The notes under the pieces were generated by a model. The model was not told the origin of the DNA. It saw only the letters and a program-made list of their open reading frames with translations, and did no database searches. A program made the translations under genes and the position numbers. A stretch of DNA of 64,000 nucleotides from Acinetobacter zhairuonensis (lineage in GTDB: Bacteria; Pseudomonadota; Gammaproteobacteria; Pseudomonadales; Moraxellaceae), in contig NZ_JAKVIM010000003.1 in NCBI RefSeq assembly GCF_022601715.1, forward strand, positions 1 through 64,000, written 5' to 3'. Shown here piece after piece: positions 9,574-18,996 of this stretch. Numbering within the stretch: the first letter of the stretch is position 1; every line of letters begins with the position of its first letter.

Positions 9574-9653
9574 GAATTTATTCGTGATGATAAATGATAC
9601 TCAAAGGAGAGAGGGAGTGATCATTTAAACCCACGGCACTTGGAGTAAGATGT

Positions 9654-12083
9654 ATGTCTGACACTCAAACTAAGCCAAAACCCATATTTAAAATATGGTG
9701 CTTTATCCTTGGCTTGGCCTTATTGTTAACAGGCCTATTTTATTTAATTGGTGGCGGAAAGCTCATCAGTTTAGGTGGTTCTTGGTACTTCTTTATTGCA
9801 GGCTTGGTGACCATCGTTTCAGCGATTTTCATTTTTAGAAGAAAAGCCCTCGGGGTTGGATTATTCAGTTTAGTCTTTATTGGTACTGTCATTTGGGCAT
9901 TGATTGATACTGGCTTGGAATTCTGGCCACTACATTCACGCCTGATGTTCCCAGCAGGCTTATTTGCTGCAGTACTATTTACTCTGCCTTCAATTCGTAA
10001 ATACCAGCAACAAACAGCAATGAACGCACCTGCCTATATCGTAGGTGGCTTAACTGTTTTGGGTATGTTGGGTGGTATGTACGGCATGTTCATTCCACAT
10101 CCAACAGTTGAAGCATCAGGTCAGGAATTACCACTTGTACCTGTTGAACCCAATAAACAACAGGTGAATTGGGATCATTACGGTAGTGATGCAGGCGGTA
10201 GCCGTTTCGCTGCGTTAGATCAAATTAACCGTAATAACGTATCCAAGTTAAAAGAAGCTTGGCGTTACCAAACGGGCGATATGACCACCGGTTCAGGTAA
10301 TGGTGCAGAAGATCAAATGACACCATTACAGGTTGGCAACAAAGTATTTTTGTGTACCCCGCATAACAACATTATTGCGTTAGATGCAGACTCTGGTAAG
10401 CAAATCTGGAAAGCTGAAGTCAATTCTAAAGCCGATGCATGGGAACGTTGCCGTGGTGTAGCTTATTTTGATTCGACCCAAGCATTGGTTCAGCCTACCT
10501 TGGCAGGTGCGACTGCAGTGACTGCTGTAGCGTCTAACACAGCTTGTCCACGTCGTGTCTATACCAACACACCTGATGGTCGTTTAATTGCAGTCAATGC
10601 CGATACAGGCGAACGCTGTAAAGACTTCGGTGTTGATGGTACGGTGAATTTGCTTGAAGGTTTAGGTGATGGTACCAAAGCGCCACGCTTTGAGGTCACT
10701 TCAGCTCCAACCATCGCTGGTACTTCAATTGTGATTGGTAGCCGTATTGCCGATAACGTTGCTGCAGATATGCCTGGCGGTGTAATTCGTGCCTACGATG
10801 TCATTACAGGTCAGTTGCGTTGGGCATTCGATCCGCGTAACCCAGATCCAAACTATGTATTAAAACCAGGTGAAACCTATAAGCGTAGTTCGGCGAACTC
10901 ATGGGCTGCGATGTCGTATGACCCACAAATGAATACTGTGTTCTTACCGATGGGTAGTTCATCTGTAGACCTTTGGGGTGCAAACCGTCAACCTTTGGAT
11001 CATAAATACAATACTTCGGTATTGGCATTGGATGCGACCACAGGTAAAGAAAAGTGGGTTTATCAAACTGTTCATAATGACTTATGGGACTTTGATTTAC
11101 CAATGCAACCAAGCTTAGTTGATTTCCCATTGAAAGATGGTTCGACCAAACCTGCTGTGGTGATTGGTACTAAGTCTGGTCAGTTCTTTGTACTTGATCG
11201 TGTAACGGGTAAACCATTGACTAAAGTCATTGAGCAACCAGTGAAAGCAGCAGATATTCCAGATGAACAATACAGTTTGACTCAACCACGTTCGATTGAA
11301 ATGCCACAAATTGGTAATCAAACGTTAACTGAATCTGACATGTGGGGTGCAACACCATTCGATCAATTGATGTGTCGTATTAGCTTCAAATCAATGCGTT
11401 ATGAAGGTTTGTTTACTGCACCAGGGACCGATGTATCATTGAGCTTCCCAGGTTCGCTCGGTGGTATGAACTGGGGTTCAATCGCATTTGATCCAACCCA
11501 TCGCTATATGTTTGTGAATGACATGCGTTTAGGGCTTTGGATTCAGTTGATTAAACAAACCCCTGAAGATTTGGCCATTCAAGCCAATGGTGGTGAAAAA
11601 GTGAATACAGGTATGGGTGCCGTTCCAATGAAGGACACACCATACAAAGTCAACAAAAATCGCTTCTGGTCTGCGTTAAGTATTCCGTGTCAAAAACCAC
11701 CATTCGGTACCATGACTGCAATTGACATGAAAACTCGTCAAATTGCGTGGCAGGTTCCATTGGGTACTGTAGAAGATACAGGTCCCATGGGCATTAAAAT
11801 GGGCTTAAAAGCACCAATTGGTATGCCTACCATTGGTGGTCCAATGGCGACACAAGGTGGCTTAGTCTTCTTCGCTGCAACACAGGATTACTACTTACGT
11901 GCCTTTAATTCTTCAAATGGTGAAGAATTATGGAAAGCACGCTTGCCTGTGGGTAGTCAGGGTACACCAATCAGCTACATTTCACCTAAAACAGGCAAAC
12001 AATATGTCGTCGTTTCTGCTGGTGGTGCACGTCAGTCACCAGATCATGGCGATTATGTGATTGCTTATAGCCTAGGTGAATAA
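9654..12083 (+). CDS. quiA: Quinate/shikimate dehydrogenase, PQQ-dependent, membrane-bound
   Basis: This inner-membrane quinoprotein of 809 residues oxidises quinate to 3-dehydroquinate and shikimate to 3-dehydroshikimate in the periplasm and passes electrons to ubiquinone. The first 145 residues hold about five membrane helices, as in membrane glucose dehydrogenase. After a short linker comes an eight-bladed PQQ propeller, starting at WDHYGSDAGGSRFAALDQI and containing repeated tryptophan-docking segments (GKEKWVYQTVHNDLWDFD; TRQIAWQVPLGT; GEELWKARLPVG). It closes the operon and is followed by a strong terminator. Need for PQQ is known for this family; no pqq biosynthesis gene is in the window. 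Confidence 0.94.
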   Translation: MSDTQTKPKPIFKIWCFILGLALLLTGLFYLIGGGKLISLGGSWYFFIAGLVTIVSAIFIFRRKALGVGLFSLVFIGTVIWALIDTGLEFWPLHSRLMFPAGLFAAVLFTLPSIRKYQQQTAMNAPAYIVGGLTVLGMLGGMYGMFIPHPTVEASGQELPLVPVEPNKQQVNWDHYGSDAGGSRFAALDQINRNNVSKLKEAWRYQTGDMTTGSGNGAEDQMTPLQVGNKVFLCTPHNNIIALDADSGKQIWKAEVNSKADAWERCRGVAYFDSTQALVQPTLAGATAVTAVASNTACPRRVYTNTPDGRLIAVNADTGERCKDFGVDGTVNLLEGLGDGTKAPRFEVTSAPTIAGTSIVIGSRIADNVAADMPGGVIRAYDVITGQLRWAFDPRNPDPNYVLKPGETYKRSSANSWAAMSYDPQMNTVFLPMGSSSVDLWGANRQPLDHKYNTSVLALDATTGKEKWVYQTVHNDLWDFDLPMQPSLVDFPLKDGSTKPAVVIGTKSGQFFVLDRVTGKPLTKVIEQPVKAADIPDEQYSLTQPRSIEMPQIGNQTLTESDMWGATPFDQLMCRISFKSMRYEGLFTAPGTDVSLSFPGSLGGMNWGSIAFDPTHRYMFVNDMRLGLWIQLIKQTPEDLAIQANGGEKVNTGMGAVPMKDTPYKVNKNRFWSALSIPCQKPPFGTMTAIDMKTRQIAWQVPLGTVEDTGPMGIKMGLKAPIGMPTIGGPMATQGGLVFFAATQDYYLRAFNSSNGEELWKARLPVGSQGTPISYISPKTGKQYVVVSAGGARQSPDHGDYVIAYSLGE

Positions 12084-12100
12084 TAGATAAGCGTATAGGG

Positions 12101-12131
12101 AAAGCCCTTCTGTACTAGAGGGGCTTTTTTT
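12101..12131 (+). terminator. Intrinsic terminator after quiA
   Basis: AAAGCCCTTC at 12101 pairs with GAGGGGCTTT from 12118, with minor mispairing, and a run of seven T ends at 12131. It lies only 12 bases before the first possible ATG of the next gene. Confidence 0.85.
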
Positions 12132-12164
12132 CACTCCACCAAGATGATAAGAAAAGGATATCTT

Positions 12165-14288
12165 GTGAGATTACTCAATATGACTCCATTTCCCTTTCAA
12201 TATGCATTATTGACTGCTGTAATATTGCAGTCGATGGCATTGCATGCTCAAGACACAACAGCATACCAACAACTTCCAGTCATTAAAGTTCAAGCAGTTC
12301 GCGCTGAAAGCGATCTGTTACAGACATCCGCTTCTATACAGAAAATTCAAGCTCCTCAGGCGCAAGATAACGCGAATGTGAATATCTCTGAGCTGTTACA
12401 AGGTGTAGCAGGCTTACAAATTAATAATCGTGAAAATTACGCGCAAGATTTGCAAATCTCGATGCGAGGTTTTGGCGCACGTTCCACATTTGGTGTACGT
12501 GGCATACGCCTCTATGTCGATGGTATTCCTGCCACCATGCCTGATGGTCAGGGGCAAAGCTCGAATATCGATTTAGATAGCTTAGACAATATTGAAGTTT
12601 TGACAGGTCCATTTTCTGCCATTTATGGCAACTCATCGGGTGGCACAATTTTAACCCAAACCAAAGAAGGTCAAGGTCAAGATTCCATTCAAGTTGGTTT
12701 TAATGCAGGTAGCCACCACAAGCAGCAGGCAAACATCCAATTGCAAGGTGGCTCAGACCAAGCCAATCAACCTGCTTATGTGATTAGTTCATCCTATTTC
12801 GAAACTGATGGTTTCCGCGATCATAGTGCAGCGCAAAAAGTGTTGAACAATGCCAAACTGACTTGGAATTTGGAGGATGGCAGCAAAATTAATTGGCTCA
12901 TGAACCGTACCAAAATTGAGGCAGATGATCCTCAAGGTTTAAGACGTGAACAATGGAAAGCCAATCCGAAACAGGTCAATGACAGTAGCAATACTTACGA
13001 TGTGCGTAAAAGTATTGATCAGACCCAGACAGGACTGACGTGGACCAAACCGCTGAATGATCAGAACGAACTCTATGCGATGTTCTATTTGGGTAATCGT
13101 CAAGTGGTGCAATATCAGTCTATTCCGAGTAGTGCACAAAAAAATCCTCGTCATGCAGGTGGCGTGATTGATTTTGATCGAGACTACTACGGTACGGATT
13201 TACGTTGGACAGGCAAAGAATTGTTGCCGAATACAACCTTCATCGCTGGTTTAGCATTCGATCAAATGCGAGAAGATCGTCAGGGGTATGAAAACTTTGA
13301 TTCGTCTGGGCGTTATGGTGTGAAAGGCTCGCTACGTCGTGATGAAATCAATACCTTATGGAATCTGGATCCCTACCTCCAAGCCAAGTGGCAGTTTTTA
13401 CCACAGTGGCATTTAGATGCAGGCTTACGCTATAGCAATGTCCATTATGAATCTGAGGATCATTACATCACCTCAGCAAATGGCGATGATAGTGGTAACA
13501 CCGACTACCAAAAGTTACTACCAACCGTTGCTTTAGGTTGGGATATATTGCCTGAACTTTATGCTTATGCCAGTTATGGTAAAGGGTTTGAAACTCCGAC
13601 CTTTACCGAGATGGCTTATCCTACGGTGGGAACTTCAGGTATTAACTTTAATTTAAAACCAGCGACCAGTGATACTGCTGAATTTGGATTAAAATCACAA
13701 AACCCATTTGGACTGTTTACTTTTGCCGTATTCCATACCGAAACCAAAGATGACATCGTTCCTGATGATGCCAATGGCGGACGTAGTACCTTCCGTAATG
13801 CGGAACAAACCTTACGTGAAGGCTTAGAACTATCGTGGCAAAAGCAACTCTGGCAAGCGCTGAATATTCGCACCAGTTATAGCTATTTAGATGCGACCTT
13901 TGATGCCGATATTCCTGCCACGACGACCAAACCTCTGATTGAGAAAGGGACCTATATTCCAGGTATAGCTAAAAATCAGGCGTTTGCAAGTTTGGCATGG
14001 CAACCTGAACAAGGTTTTCAAGCAGGACTAGAAGCACGCTATATGGATAAAATCTATGTTGATGATATCAACTCTGATACAGCGCCAAGTTATACCGTTG
14101 TAGCGGCAAATGTTGGCTATTTATGGGTGAATCAAGACTGGAAAATCAATACTTATGCACGTGTCGATAATTTGTTTGACCGTAACTATGTCGGTTCAGT
14201 GATTGTGAATGATGGTAATAGTCGTTTCTTTGAACCTGCCGATGGACGTAATTTTAGTGTGGGCATGAGTGTAAACAAAACCTTTTAA
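12165..14288 (+). CDS. pqqU: TonB-dependent receptor, YncD/PqqU-like (probable PQQ importer)
   Basis: The product has about 707 residues with a signal peptide (ending near MALHA-QDT), a plug domain and a 22-strand barrel ending in VNKTF. It shares long, specific blocks with E. coli YncD as I remember it: NYAQDLQISMRGFGARST, RLYVDGIPATMPDGQGQ, KIEADDPQGL, EQWKANPKQ, QYQSIP, NPRHAGGVI, LWNLDPYLQ, NGDDSGNTDY, RVDNLFDRNYVGSVIVN. YncD is now known as PqqU, the receptor for pyrroloquinoline quinone. Lying next to the PQQ enzyme quiA fits that role. The GTG at 12165 has AAAAGGA six bases upstream; ATG 12144 and ATG 12180 are alternatives. Function in this organism is inferred. Confidence 0.82.
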   Translation: MRLLNMTPFPFQYALLTAVILQSMALHAQDTTAYQQLPVIKVQAVRAESDLLQTSASIQKIQAPQAQDNANVNISELLQGVAGLQINNRENYAQDLQISMRGFGARSTFGVRGIRLYVDGIPATMPDGQGQSSNIDLDSLDNIEVLTGPFSAIYGNSSGGTILTQTKEGQGQDSIQVGFNAGSHHKQQANIQLQGGSDQANQPAYVISSSYFETDGFRDHSAAQKVLNNAKLTWNLEDGSKINWLMNRTKIEADDPQGLRREQWKANPKQVNDSSNTYDVRKSIDQTQTGLTWTKPLNDQNELYAMFYLGNRQVVQYQSIPSSAQKNPRHAGGVIDFDRDYYGTDLRWTGKELLPNTTFIAGLAFDQMREDRQGYENFDSSGRYGVKGSLRRDEINTLWNLDPYLQAKWQFLPQWHLDAGLRYSNVHYESEDHYITSANGDDSGNTDYQKLLPTVALGWDILPELYAYASYGKGFETPTFTEMAYPTVGTSGINFNLKPATSDTAEFGLKSQNPFGLFTFAVFHTETKDDIVPDDANGGRSTFRNAEQTLREGLELSWQKQLWQALNIRTSYSYLDATFDADIPATTTKPLIEKGTYIPGIAKNQAFASLAWQPEQGFQAGLEARYMDKIYVDDINSDTAPSYTVVAANVGYLWVNQDWKINTYARVDNLFDRNYVGSVIVNDGNSRFFEPADGRNFSVGMSVNKTF

Positions 14289-14305
14289 CCGAAATTCATG
14301 TAACT

Positions 14306-14333
14306 AAAAAAGGGGCTGAATCGCCCCTTTTTT
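14306..14333 (+). terminator. Terminator after the pqqU-like gene
   Basis: AAAAAAGGGGC from 14306 pairs with GCCCCTTTTTT up to 14333 around a short TGAATC loop. The symmetric A and T tails would let it act on either strand. Confidence 0.9.
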
Positions 14334-14429
14334 ATGATTGAAAATCTTTCATGGGGCAGATACTCGTTTTTTTATCACAAATTTGCTTAAATACGCCTCG
14401 AAAAATAACAAACAGACACTAGGCTTTAT

Positions 14430-15461
14430 ATGAATAAATTTGCCAATACTTTGGTTTTTGCAACATTGTGTAGCAGTATGCTTTTAACGGGTTGTGATTT
14501 CTTTAAAGGAAAGAAAGACAGCGCAGAAGCAGAACAGGCAGTTCCCGTCGTCAATGAATGGGACTGTAGCAATGAGGCAAAATTGAAAGAGATGAAGAAA
14601 GCACTACAGCAAGATTATCTGAAAAAACTAGATAAAGCTTTACGTGATTCAAATTACTATCAGGCAGATAAAAACCTAGCTGATACCATTACTCAGAATA
14701 TTCAATTTGAAGTGAAAAGCATTACCACAGTGACTGAACAACCAGACACGTCTAAACAATTAGAATGCCGTAGTGAGCTAATTGTGAAAATGCCGAAAGG
14801 GTTGCAGCAACGTGCTGAAAATGCATATAAAACCGAAGAATGTGATTGTGATCGCTATGACACCTTGAATGATTTACTTGAAAGTGAAGCATATGGTTTG
14901 AGCTTGCAGAAAGACCAACTTAAAGGATCATTTAATTATCAGTTGATTAAAACCGATAAAGAAGGTAATCAACTCCAGTTACCCAAAGAAAATAAAGTGT
15001 TAGATGGTTTAGTTTATATCACTGAAAAAGCGGTATTACTTGCTGCTTATGAAGAAGAGAATCAACATTATGAAAATATGCGAGATACGCAAGAACAAAA
15101 ATATACTGAACAACAAGAATTGGCACAGAAATCTATGGATATCCGTCAAAAAGAGCTGAATACCGATCAAGCAAAGGTGGTGGAGCGTTTGAATCAAACT
15201 TGGGATAACTTCACCAGTGAGCAAAAAGTGCAGTTGCAACAAGACCAGTCCGATTGGTTTGAAAAGCGTGATGTAGATTGTAAAGTGCTTGCACAAACGA
15301 GCGTTTATAATATTCCTGAAAAAGATCGTGAAACCTATCAACAGCATCACGATTATTGGGATGAGCAAATGAAAGCACAAAATCAGGACATGCAATACAC
15401 CAAATGTTTTAATCAAAAAACTTCTGAGCGTATCGTTTATCTGAATAATGTTTTTAATTGA
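14430..15461 (+). CDS. Lipoprotein with a C-terminal LprI-like domain
   Basis: The product has 343 residues. A lipobox LLTGC puts the lipid-modified Cys at residue 22. The middle is charged and probably helical (about residues 210-250, rich in Glu, Gln and Lys). The C-terminal 90 residues follow the pattern of the lysozyme-inhibitor LprI family (DUF1311): LNQTWDNF, QQDQSDWFEKRDVDC, then a second Cys in KCFNQKTSERIVYL. Additional Cys pairs (ECDCDRY) suggest disulfides in the periplasm. It is flanked by terminators and looks monocistronic. A role in lysozyme resistance is only a family-based guess. Confidence 0.7.
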   Translation: MNKFANTLVFATLCSSMLLTGCDFFKGKKDSAEAEQAVPVVNEWDCSNEAKLKEMKKALQQDYLKKLDKALRDSNYYQADKNLADTITQNIQFEVKSITTVTEQPDTSKQLECRSELIVKMPKGLQQRAENAYKTEECDCDRYDTLNDLLESEAYGLSLQKDQLKGSFNYQLIKTDKEGNQLQLPKENKVLDGLVYITEKAVLLAAYEEENQHYENMRDTQEQKYTEQQELAQKSMDIRQKELNTDQAKVVERLNQTWDNFTSEQKVQLQQDQSDWFEKRDVDCKVLAQTSVYNIPEKDRETYQQHHDYWDEQMKAQNQDMQYTKCFNQKTSERIVYLNNVFN

Positions 15462-15482
15462 TCAGAAACTACTTTGAAATGG

Positions 15483-15510
15483 AAAGGACGAATTGATTCG
15501 TCCTTTTTTT
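15483..15510 (+). terminator. Terminator after the LprI-like lipoprotein gene
   Basis: AAAGGACGAA and TTCGTCCTTT form a 10-bp stem with a TTGA loop, followed by further T residues. Confidence 0.9.
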
Positions 15511-15550
15511 ATTGGCATGCTTGCAGCAGAAATGAAGAGTAAGAACAGAC

Positions 15551-16327
15551 ATGCGAATTAGTTTTATTGGTGCAGGCCGTGTTGCCTACCATTTGGCATC
15601 CGTTTTGAAGCAGCAACATCAAATCGTACAGGTTTATAGTCGGACTTGGGAAAAAACACAGCGTTTAGCTGCACATGTGGTAGCACAAGCGTGTCCATCG
15701 CTTAGCGAGTTAAATCCAGAGATTGATCTGTTGATTCTTGCGGTGAGTGATCAATCCATTGCTACTGTGATTGCAGAAGTCGCACCGTTATTGCCAAATG
15801 TGCTGATTGTACATACTTCGGGTAGCACCGATCTACAGCGATTGCAGCAACATCATCCACGTTCAGGTGTGTTTTATCCTTTACAGACTTTTAGCTTGGA
15901 GCGCGAACTTGACTGGAAGCAAACGCCACTCTTTGTGGAGGCAGCAATTGAAGAAGATCAACAGTGTTTATTGCAACTAGCACAACAGCTCAGTGAACGT
16001 GTCTATGCCTATAGTTCGCAGCAACGTTTAAGTCTACATTTGGCAGCTGTGTTTGCTTGTAATTTTACCAATTACTGTTATGACATGAGTAAGCAAATTG
16101 TCGATCAGACACAGGTAGATTTTAGCTTACTCTATCCATTGATTTTGGAAACAGCGGCTAAAGCCACGCAGAATGATCCTAAAATCATGCAGACAGGACC
16201 TGCGGTACGCGGTGATGTGAATATTTTACAGATGCATCAGTCGATATTGGCGGATTTGCAACGACCAGATTTAGCTGAAGTGTATGCCTTAATTAGTCAG
16301 CAGATTATGCAGCGACATCAAGCATAA
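15551..16327 (+). CDS. Rossmann-like and DUF2520 domain protein
   Basis: The 258-residue protein starts with a dinucleotide-binding fold (ISFIGAGRVAYHLA, a GxGxxxxxL variant) and continues with LILAVSDQSI and HTSGS, as in NADP-dependent reductases of the 6-phosphogluconate / ketopantoate-reductase type. The C-terminal half (HLAAVFACNFTNYCY; TGPAVRGD) is the DUF2520 helical domain. The substrate is not known for this family. It is convergent with trmB. The start ATG has only a weak purine-rich site. Confidence 0.8.
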   Translation: MRISFIGAGRVAYHLASVLKQQHQIVQVYSRTWEKTQRLAAHVVAQACPSLSELNPEIDLLILAVSDQSIATVIAEVAPLLPNVLIVHTSGSTDLQRLQQHHPRSGVFYPLQTFSLERELDWKQTPLFVEAAIEEDQQCLLQLAQQLSERVYAYSSQQRLSLHLAAVFACNFTNYCYDMSKQIVDQTQVDFSLLYPLILETAAKATQNDPKIMQTGPAVRGDVNILQMHQSILADLQRPDLAEVYALISQQIMQRHQA

Positions 16328-16354
16328 TAATTAGCTTGAGGAAAGAGAAGGGAA

Positions 16355-16384
16355 TCTCAAGCATGCATTAGATCATGCTTGAGA
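16355..16384. other. 11-bp hairpin between convergent genes
   Basis: TCTCAAGCATG at 16355-16365 is exactly complementary to CATGCTTGAGA at 16374-16384 with an eight-base loop. It lies between the convergent DUF2520 gene and trmB and is followed by AAAAATTT. It probably ends transcription or protects the 3' ends on both sides, although the T-runs are poor. Confidence 0.55.
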
Positions 16385-16402
16385 AAAATTTACTAAGATG
16401 AA

Positions 16403-17119
16403 TTACTTAATTTTCTTGAAAATAAAGTCATTAATTTTGTGACCAGCTTCCAAACCACGACGTTCAAATTTAGTTTGTGGACGCCATTCAGGACGCGGGT
16501 AGCTATTGCCTTTGCCTGCCAGATTTTCCAGATTGGGACGGTTGTCTAATACATCAAGCATCCACTCTGCATACGGTTCCCAATCCGTTGCTGCGTGGAA
16601 TGTTCCACCCATTTCCAGCTTCTGCTCAACCAGTGGCATACGGTCATGTGAAACGAAACGACGCTTAAAGTGACGCTTTTTCTGCCAAGGGTCAGGGAAA
16701 TACAATTGCACGCAGTTGATGCTGTTGTCGGGCATTTCACGTAACACTTGAATTGCATCGGCATCTAAAACACGTAAGTTTTTCAGTTCAGCCATGCCTG
16801 CTTCATATACGCACTGCGCGATACCAGGAATGTGAACTTCAATCCCGACAAAGTTGCGTTCTGGATTGGCTTTTGCCATAAGCACCAGTGAGCGGCCCAT
16901 ACCAAAGCCGATTTCAACCGTCAGTGGACGCTCAGGATGTTCAAAATGCTGACGCAAATCACCGACTGGATATTCCAAAATTAAGTGACCATATTGTTCA
17001 AGCGCAGTACGTTGAGAAGTATTCAGCGGAGCAGAGCGACGCATATACGTCACAATTTCACGATGCTCATTCAAGTTGTCTAGCTCGACGACTTGCGGTT
17101 CTAATAGATCGGTTGACAT
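16403..17119 (-). CDS. trmB: tRNA (guanine-N7)-methyltransferase
   Basis: TrmB makes m7G46 in tRNA using S-adenosylmethionine. The SAM site VEIGFGMGRSL and the hallmark LYFPDPWQKKRHFKRR are present. The start is taken as ATG at 17119, giving 238 residues; the frame stays open for another 20 codons upstream but the added residues do not resemble the family. There is no strong ribosome site at either position. Confidence 0.93.
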   Translation of the reverse strand: MSTDLLEPQVVELDNLNEHREIVTYMRRSAPLNTSQRTALEQYGHLILEYPVGDLRQHFEHPERPLTVEIGFGMGRSLVLMAKANPERNFVGIEVHIPGIAQCVYEAGMAELKNLRVLDADAIQVLREMPDNSINCVQLYFPDPWQKKRHFKRRFVSHDRMPLVEQKLEMGGTFHAATDWEPYAEWMLDVLDNRPNLENLAGKGNSYPRPEWRPQTKFERRGLEAGHKINDFIFKKIK

Positions 17120-17289
17120 AACTTTGGCAAATGTAAAAATTCGAAAGCGGTATTTTAAATCCTGAGACTGGCAAGTCAAATTTTTTACCCATATTTCGGT
17201 AATTAAATTGTTTTTGAGTTTGTCAGCGTGAATCTCATCCTACAGTACTTGGCTTGAATGAGAGTCTTGAGTGTTGTCCACTACAAAAT

Positions 17290-17316
17290 AAAAAAGAGCT
17301 GGATAACCAGCTCTTT
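17290..17316 (-). terminator. Terminator of the SulP permease gene
   Basis: AAAGAGCTGG at 17293-17302 pairs with CCAGCTCTTT at 17307-17316. Read on the minus strand the stem is followed by TTTTTTATTT, right after the permease stop. Confidence 0.9.
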
Positions 17317-17332
17317 CAATGCATCACCAATT

Positions 17333-18781
17333 TTACAGTGGATTATAGCGATCAATCAAAGTGCTACTGGCTTCATTTAAACCGACCACTTCAATGTCAA
17401 TGCCTTGATCTCGAAACTTTTGCACGACAGTATTCAGCATATTCACCGAAGTAATATCCCAGACATGCGCATGGGTTAAATCAAGAATGACACGCTTGGC
17501 AGAAGTCGAAAAATCAAAGAATTGATAGAATTTTTCTGCACTGCTAAAGAAGATCTGTCCTGAAATTTGATATTGCAGCGTTTCAGTATTCAGTTGCTGA
17601 GCTTGCACCTTCACTTCACTTTCCAGTTTGTTCACAAGGAACAGGGCAGACAGACAGACTCCGACAAATACACCGAGAGCTAGATTGTGCGTCGCCAATA
17701 CAATCACCACCACACTCAGCATCACGATATTACTTTGTTTCGGATGTTTACTAAACTGCTTGACCGAATCCCAGTTAAAAGTGGTAAAGGACACCATAAT
17801 CATAATCGCAACCAGTGCTGCCATTGGAATATACGCCAGCCAGTCTTTTAAAAACACCACCAGACACAGCAAGAATACACCTGCGACAAGGGTAGAGAGT
17901 CGTGTACGTGCGCCAGAACTGACATTAATAATCGATTGACCAATCATAGCACAGCCAGCCATACCGCCCATAAAACCACTGACAATATTGGCATAACCTT
18001 GACCACGACATTCTTTATGGCGATCACCTTCTGTACCTGTTGCTTCATTCACAATGGTGGTGGTCATCATGGTTTCGAGTAAGCCAACGGTGGCTAGAGT
18101 GATGGCATAAGGGAAGATGATTTTTAAGGTTTCAAGATTCAGTGGAATATCTGGAATTAAAAATACAGGTAGCGTATCTGGGAATTGCCCCAAATCACTG
18201 ACTGTACGCATGTCTGCACCAAAAACCAGTGCCACTAAGCTCAGTAAAATGATACAGACCAGTGGGGCAGGCAGCAATTTTCCAATTTTAGGGATATAAG
18301 GGAATAGATAGACAATCACCAAGCCTAATGCGACAAAGCCGTAGCCAATATAGTCCATTTTTTGTATTTCAGGGATTTGCGCCACAAAAATTAAAATGGC
18401 TAAGGCATTCACAAAACCATAGACCACAGACTGAGAAACAAAGCGCATCAGTTTCGCGACTTTAAAATAGCCTGCAATAATCTGAATCAAACCTGTCAAA
18501 ACGGTGGTTGCAAACAGGTACTGTAGCCCGTGATCTTTCACGAGGGTAATCATCAATAACGCCATTGCACCTGTTGCCGCAGAAATCATGGCAGGGCGCC
18601 CACCAAAAAAAGCAATACTGACGGCTATACAGAAAGAAGCATATAAACCCACTTGAGGGTCAACACCCGCAATAGCGGAAAAGGCGATAGATTCGGGAAT
18701 AAGGGCTAAACCCACGACAATACCCGCAAGTACATCAGTACGAATATTTGATAACCATTCTGATCTTTTAAGGCTAATCAC
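17333..18781 (-). CDS. SulP family anion permease with STAS domain
   Basis: The 482-residue inner-membrane transporter begins with the SLC26/SulP signature ([31 protein letters not shown]), has about 10-12 membrane segments to roughly residue 385, and ends in a cytoplasmic STAS domain ([36 protein letters not shown]). Ions carried by relatives include sulfate, bicarbonate and dicarboxylates; the substrate cannot be told here. The start codon appears to be GTG at 18781, since no in-frame ATG occurs before the first membrane segments. It is divergent from the GST gene. Confidence 0.85.
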   Translation of the reverse strand: MISLKRSEWLSNIRTDVLAGIVVGLALIPESIAFSAIAGVDPQVGLYASFCIAVSIAFFGGRPAMISAATGAMALLMITLVKDHGLQYLFATTVLTGLIQIIAGYFKVAKLMRFVSQSVVYGFVNALAILIFVAQIPEIQKMDYIGYGFVALGLVIVYLFPYIPKIGKLLPAPLVCIILLSLVALVFGADMRTVSDLGQFPDTLPVFLIPDIPLNLETLKIIFPYAITLATVGLLETMMTTTIVNEATGTEGDRHKECRGQGYANIVSGFMGGMAGCAMIGQSIINVSSGARTRLSTLVAGVFLLCLVVFLKDWLAYIPMAALVAIMIMVSFTTFNWDSVKQFSKHPKQSNIVMLSVVVIVLATHNLALGVFVGVCLSALFLVNKLESEVKVQAQQLNTETLQYQISGQIFFSSAEKFYQFFDFSTSAKRVILDLTHAHVWDITSVNMLNTVVQKFRDQGIDIEVVGLNEASSTLIDRYNPL

Positions 18782-18851
18782 TACTACATTTCATTAAATT
18801 TAAAGAATGTGTATGTTAAAACATCTAACAATAAAAAAGCACACGAGATTG

Positions 18852-18887
18852 TCTTGAAAAATTGTAAAAATTGAACAATATTCAAGA
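18852..18887. promoter_or_regulatory. Nested inverted repeat between the sulP-type gene and GST
   Basis: Outer arms TCTTGAA (18852-18858) and TTCAAGA (18881-18887) enclose inner arms ATTGT (18861-18865) and ACAAT (18875-18879), all nearly co-centred around 18870. It sits in the 215-base divergent intergenic space and could be an operator; the binding protein is unknown. Confidence 0.35.
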
Positions 18888-18996
18888 AGTACTATTTATA
18901 GGTCGTTACGCTTTTTTGCAATTTACAGGTCTGAACGCTTGAAAGTTTGTTTGAAGGCATTTAAAAAATTAAAGAGTTAGATAACAAGGATTATAT

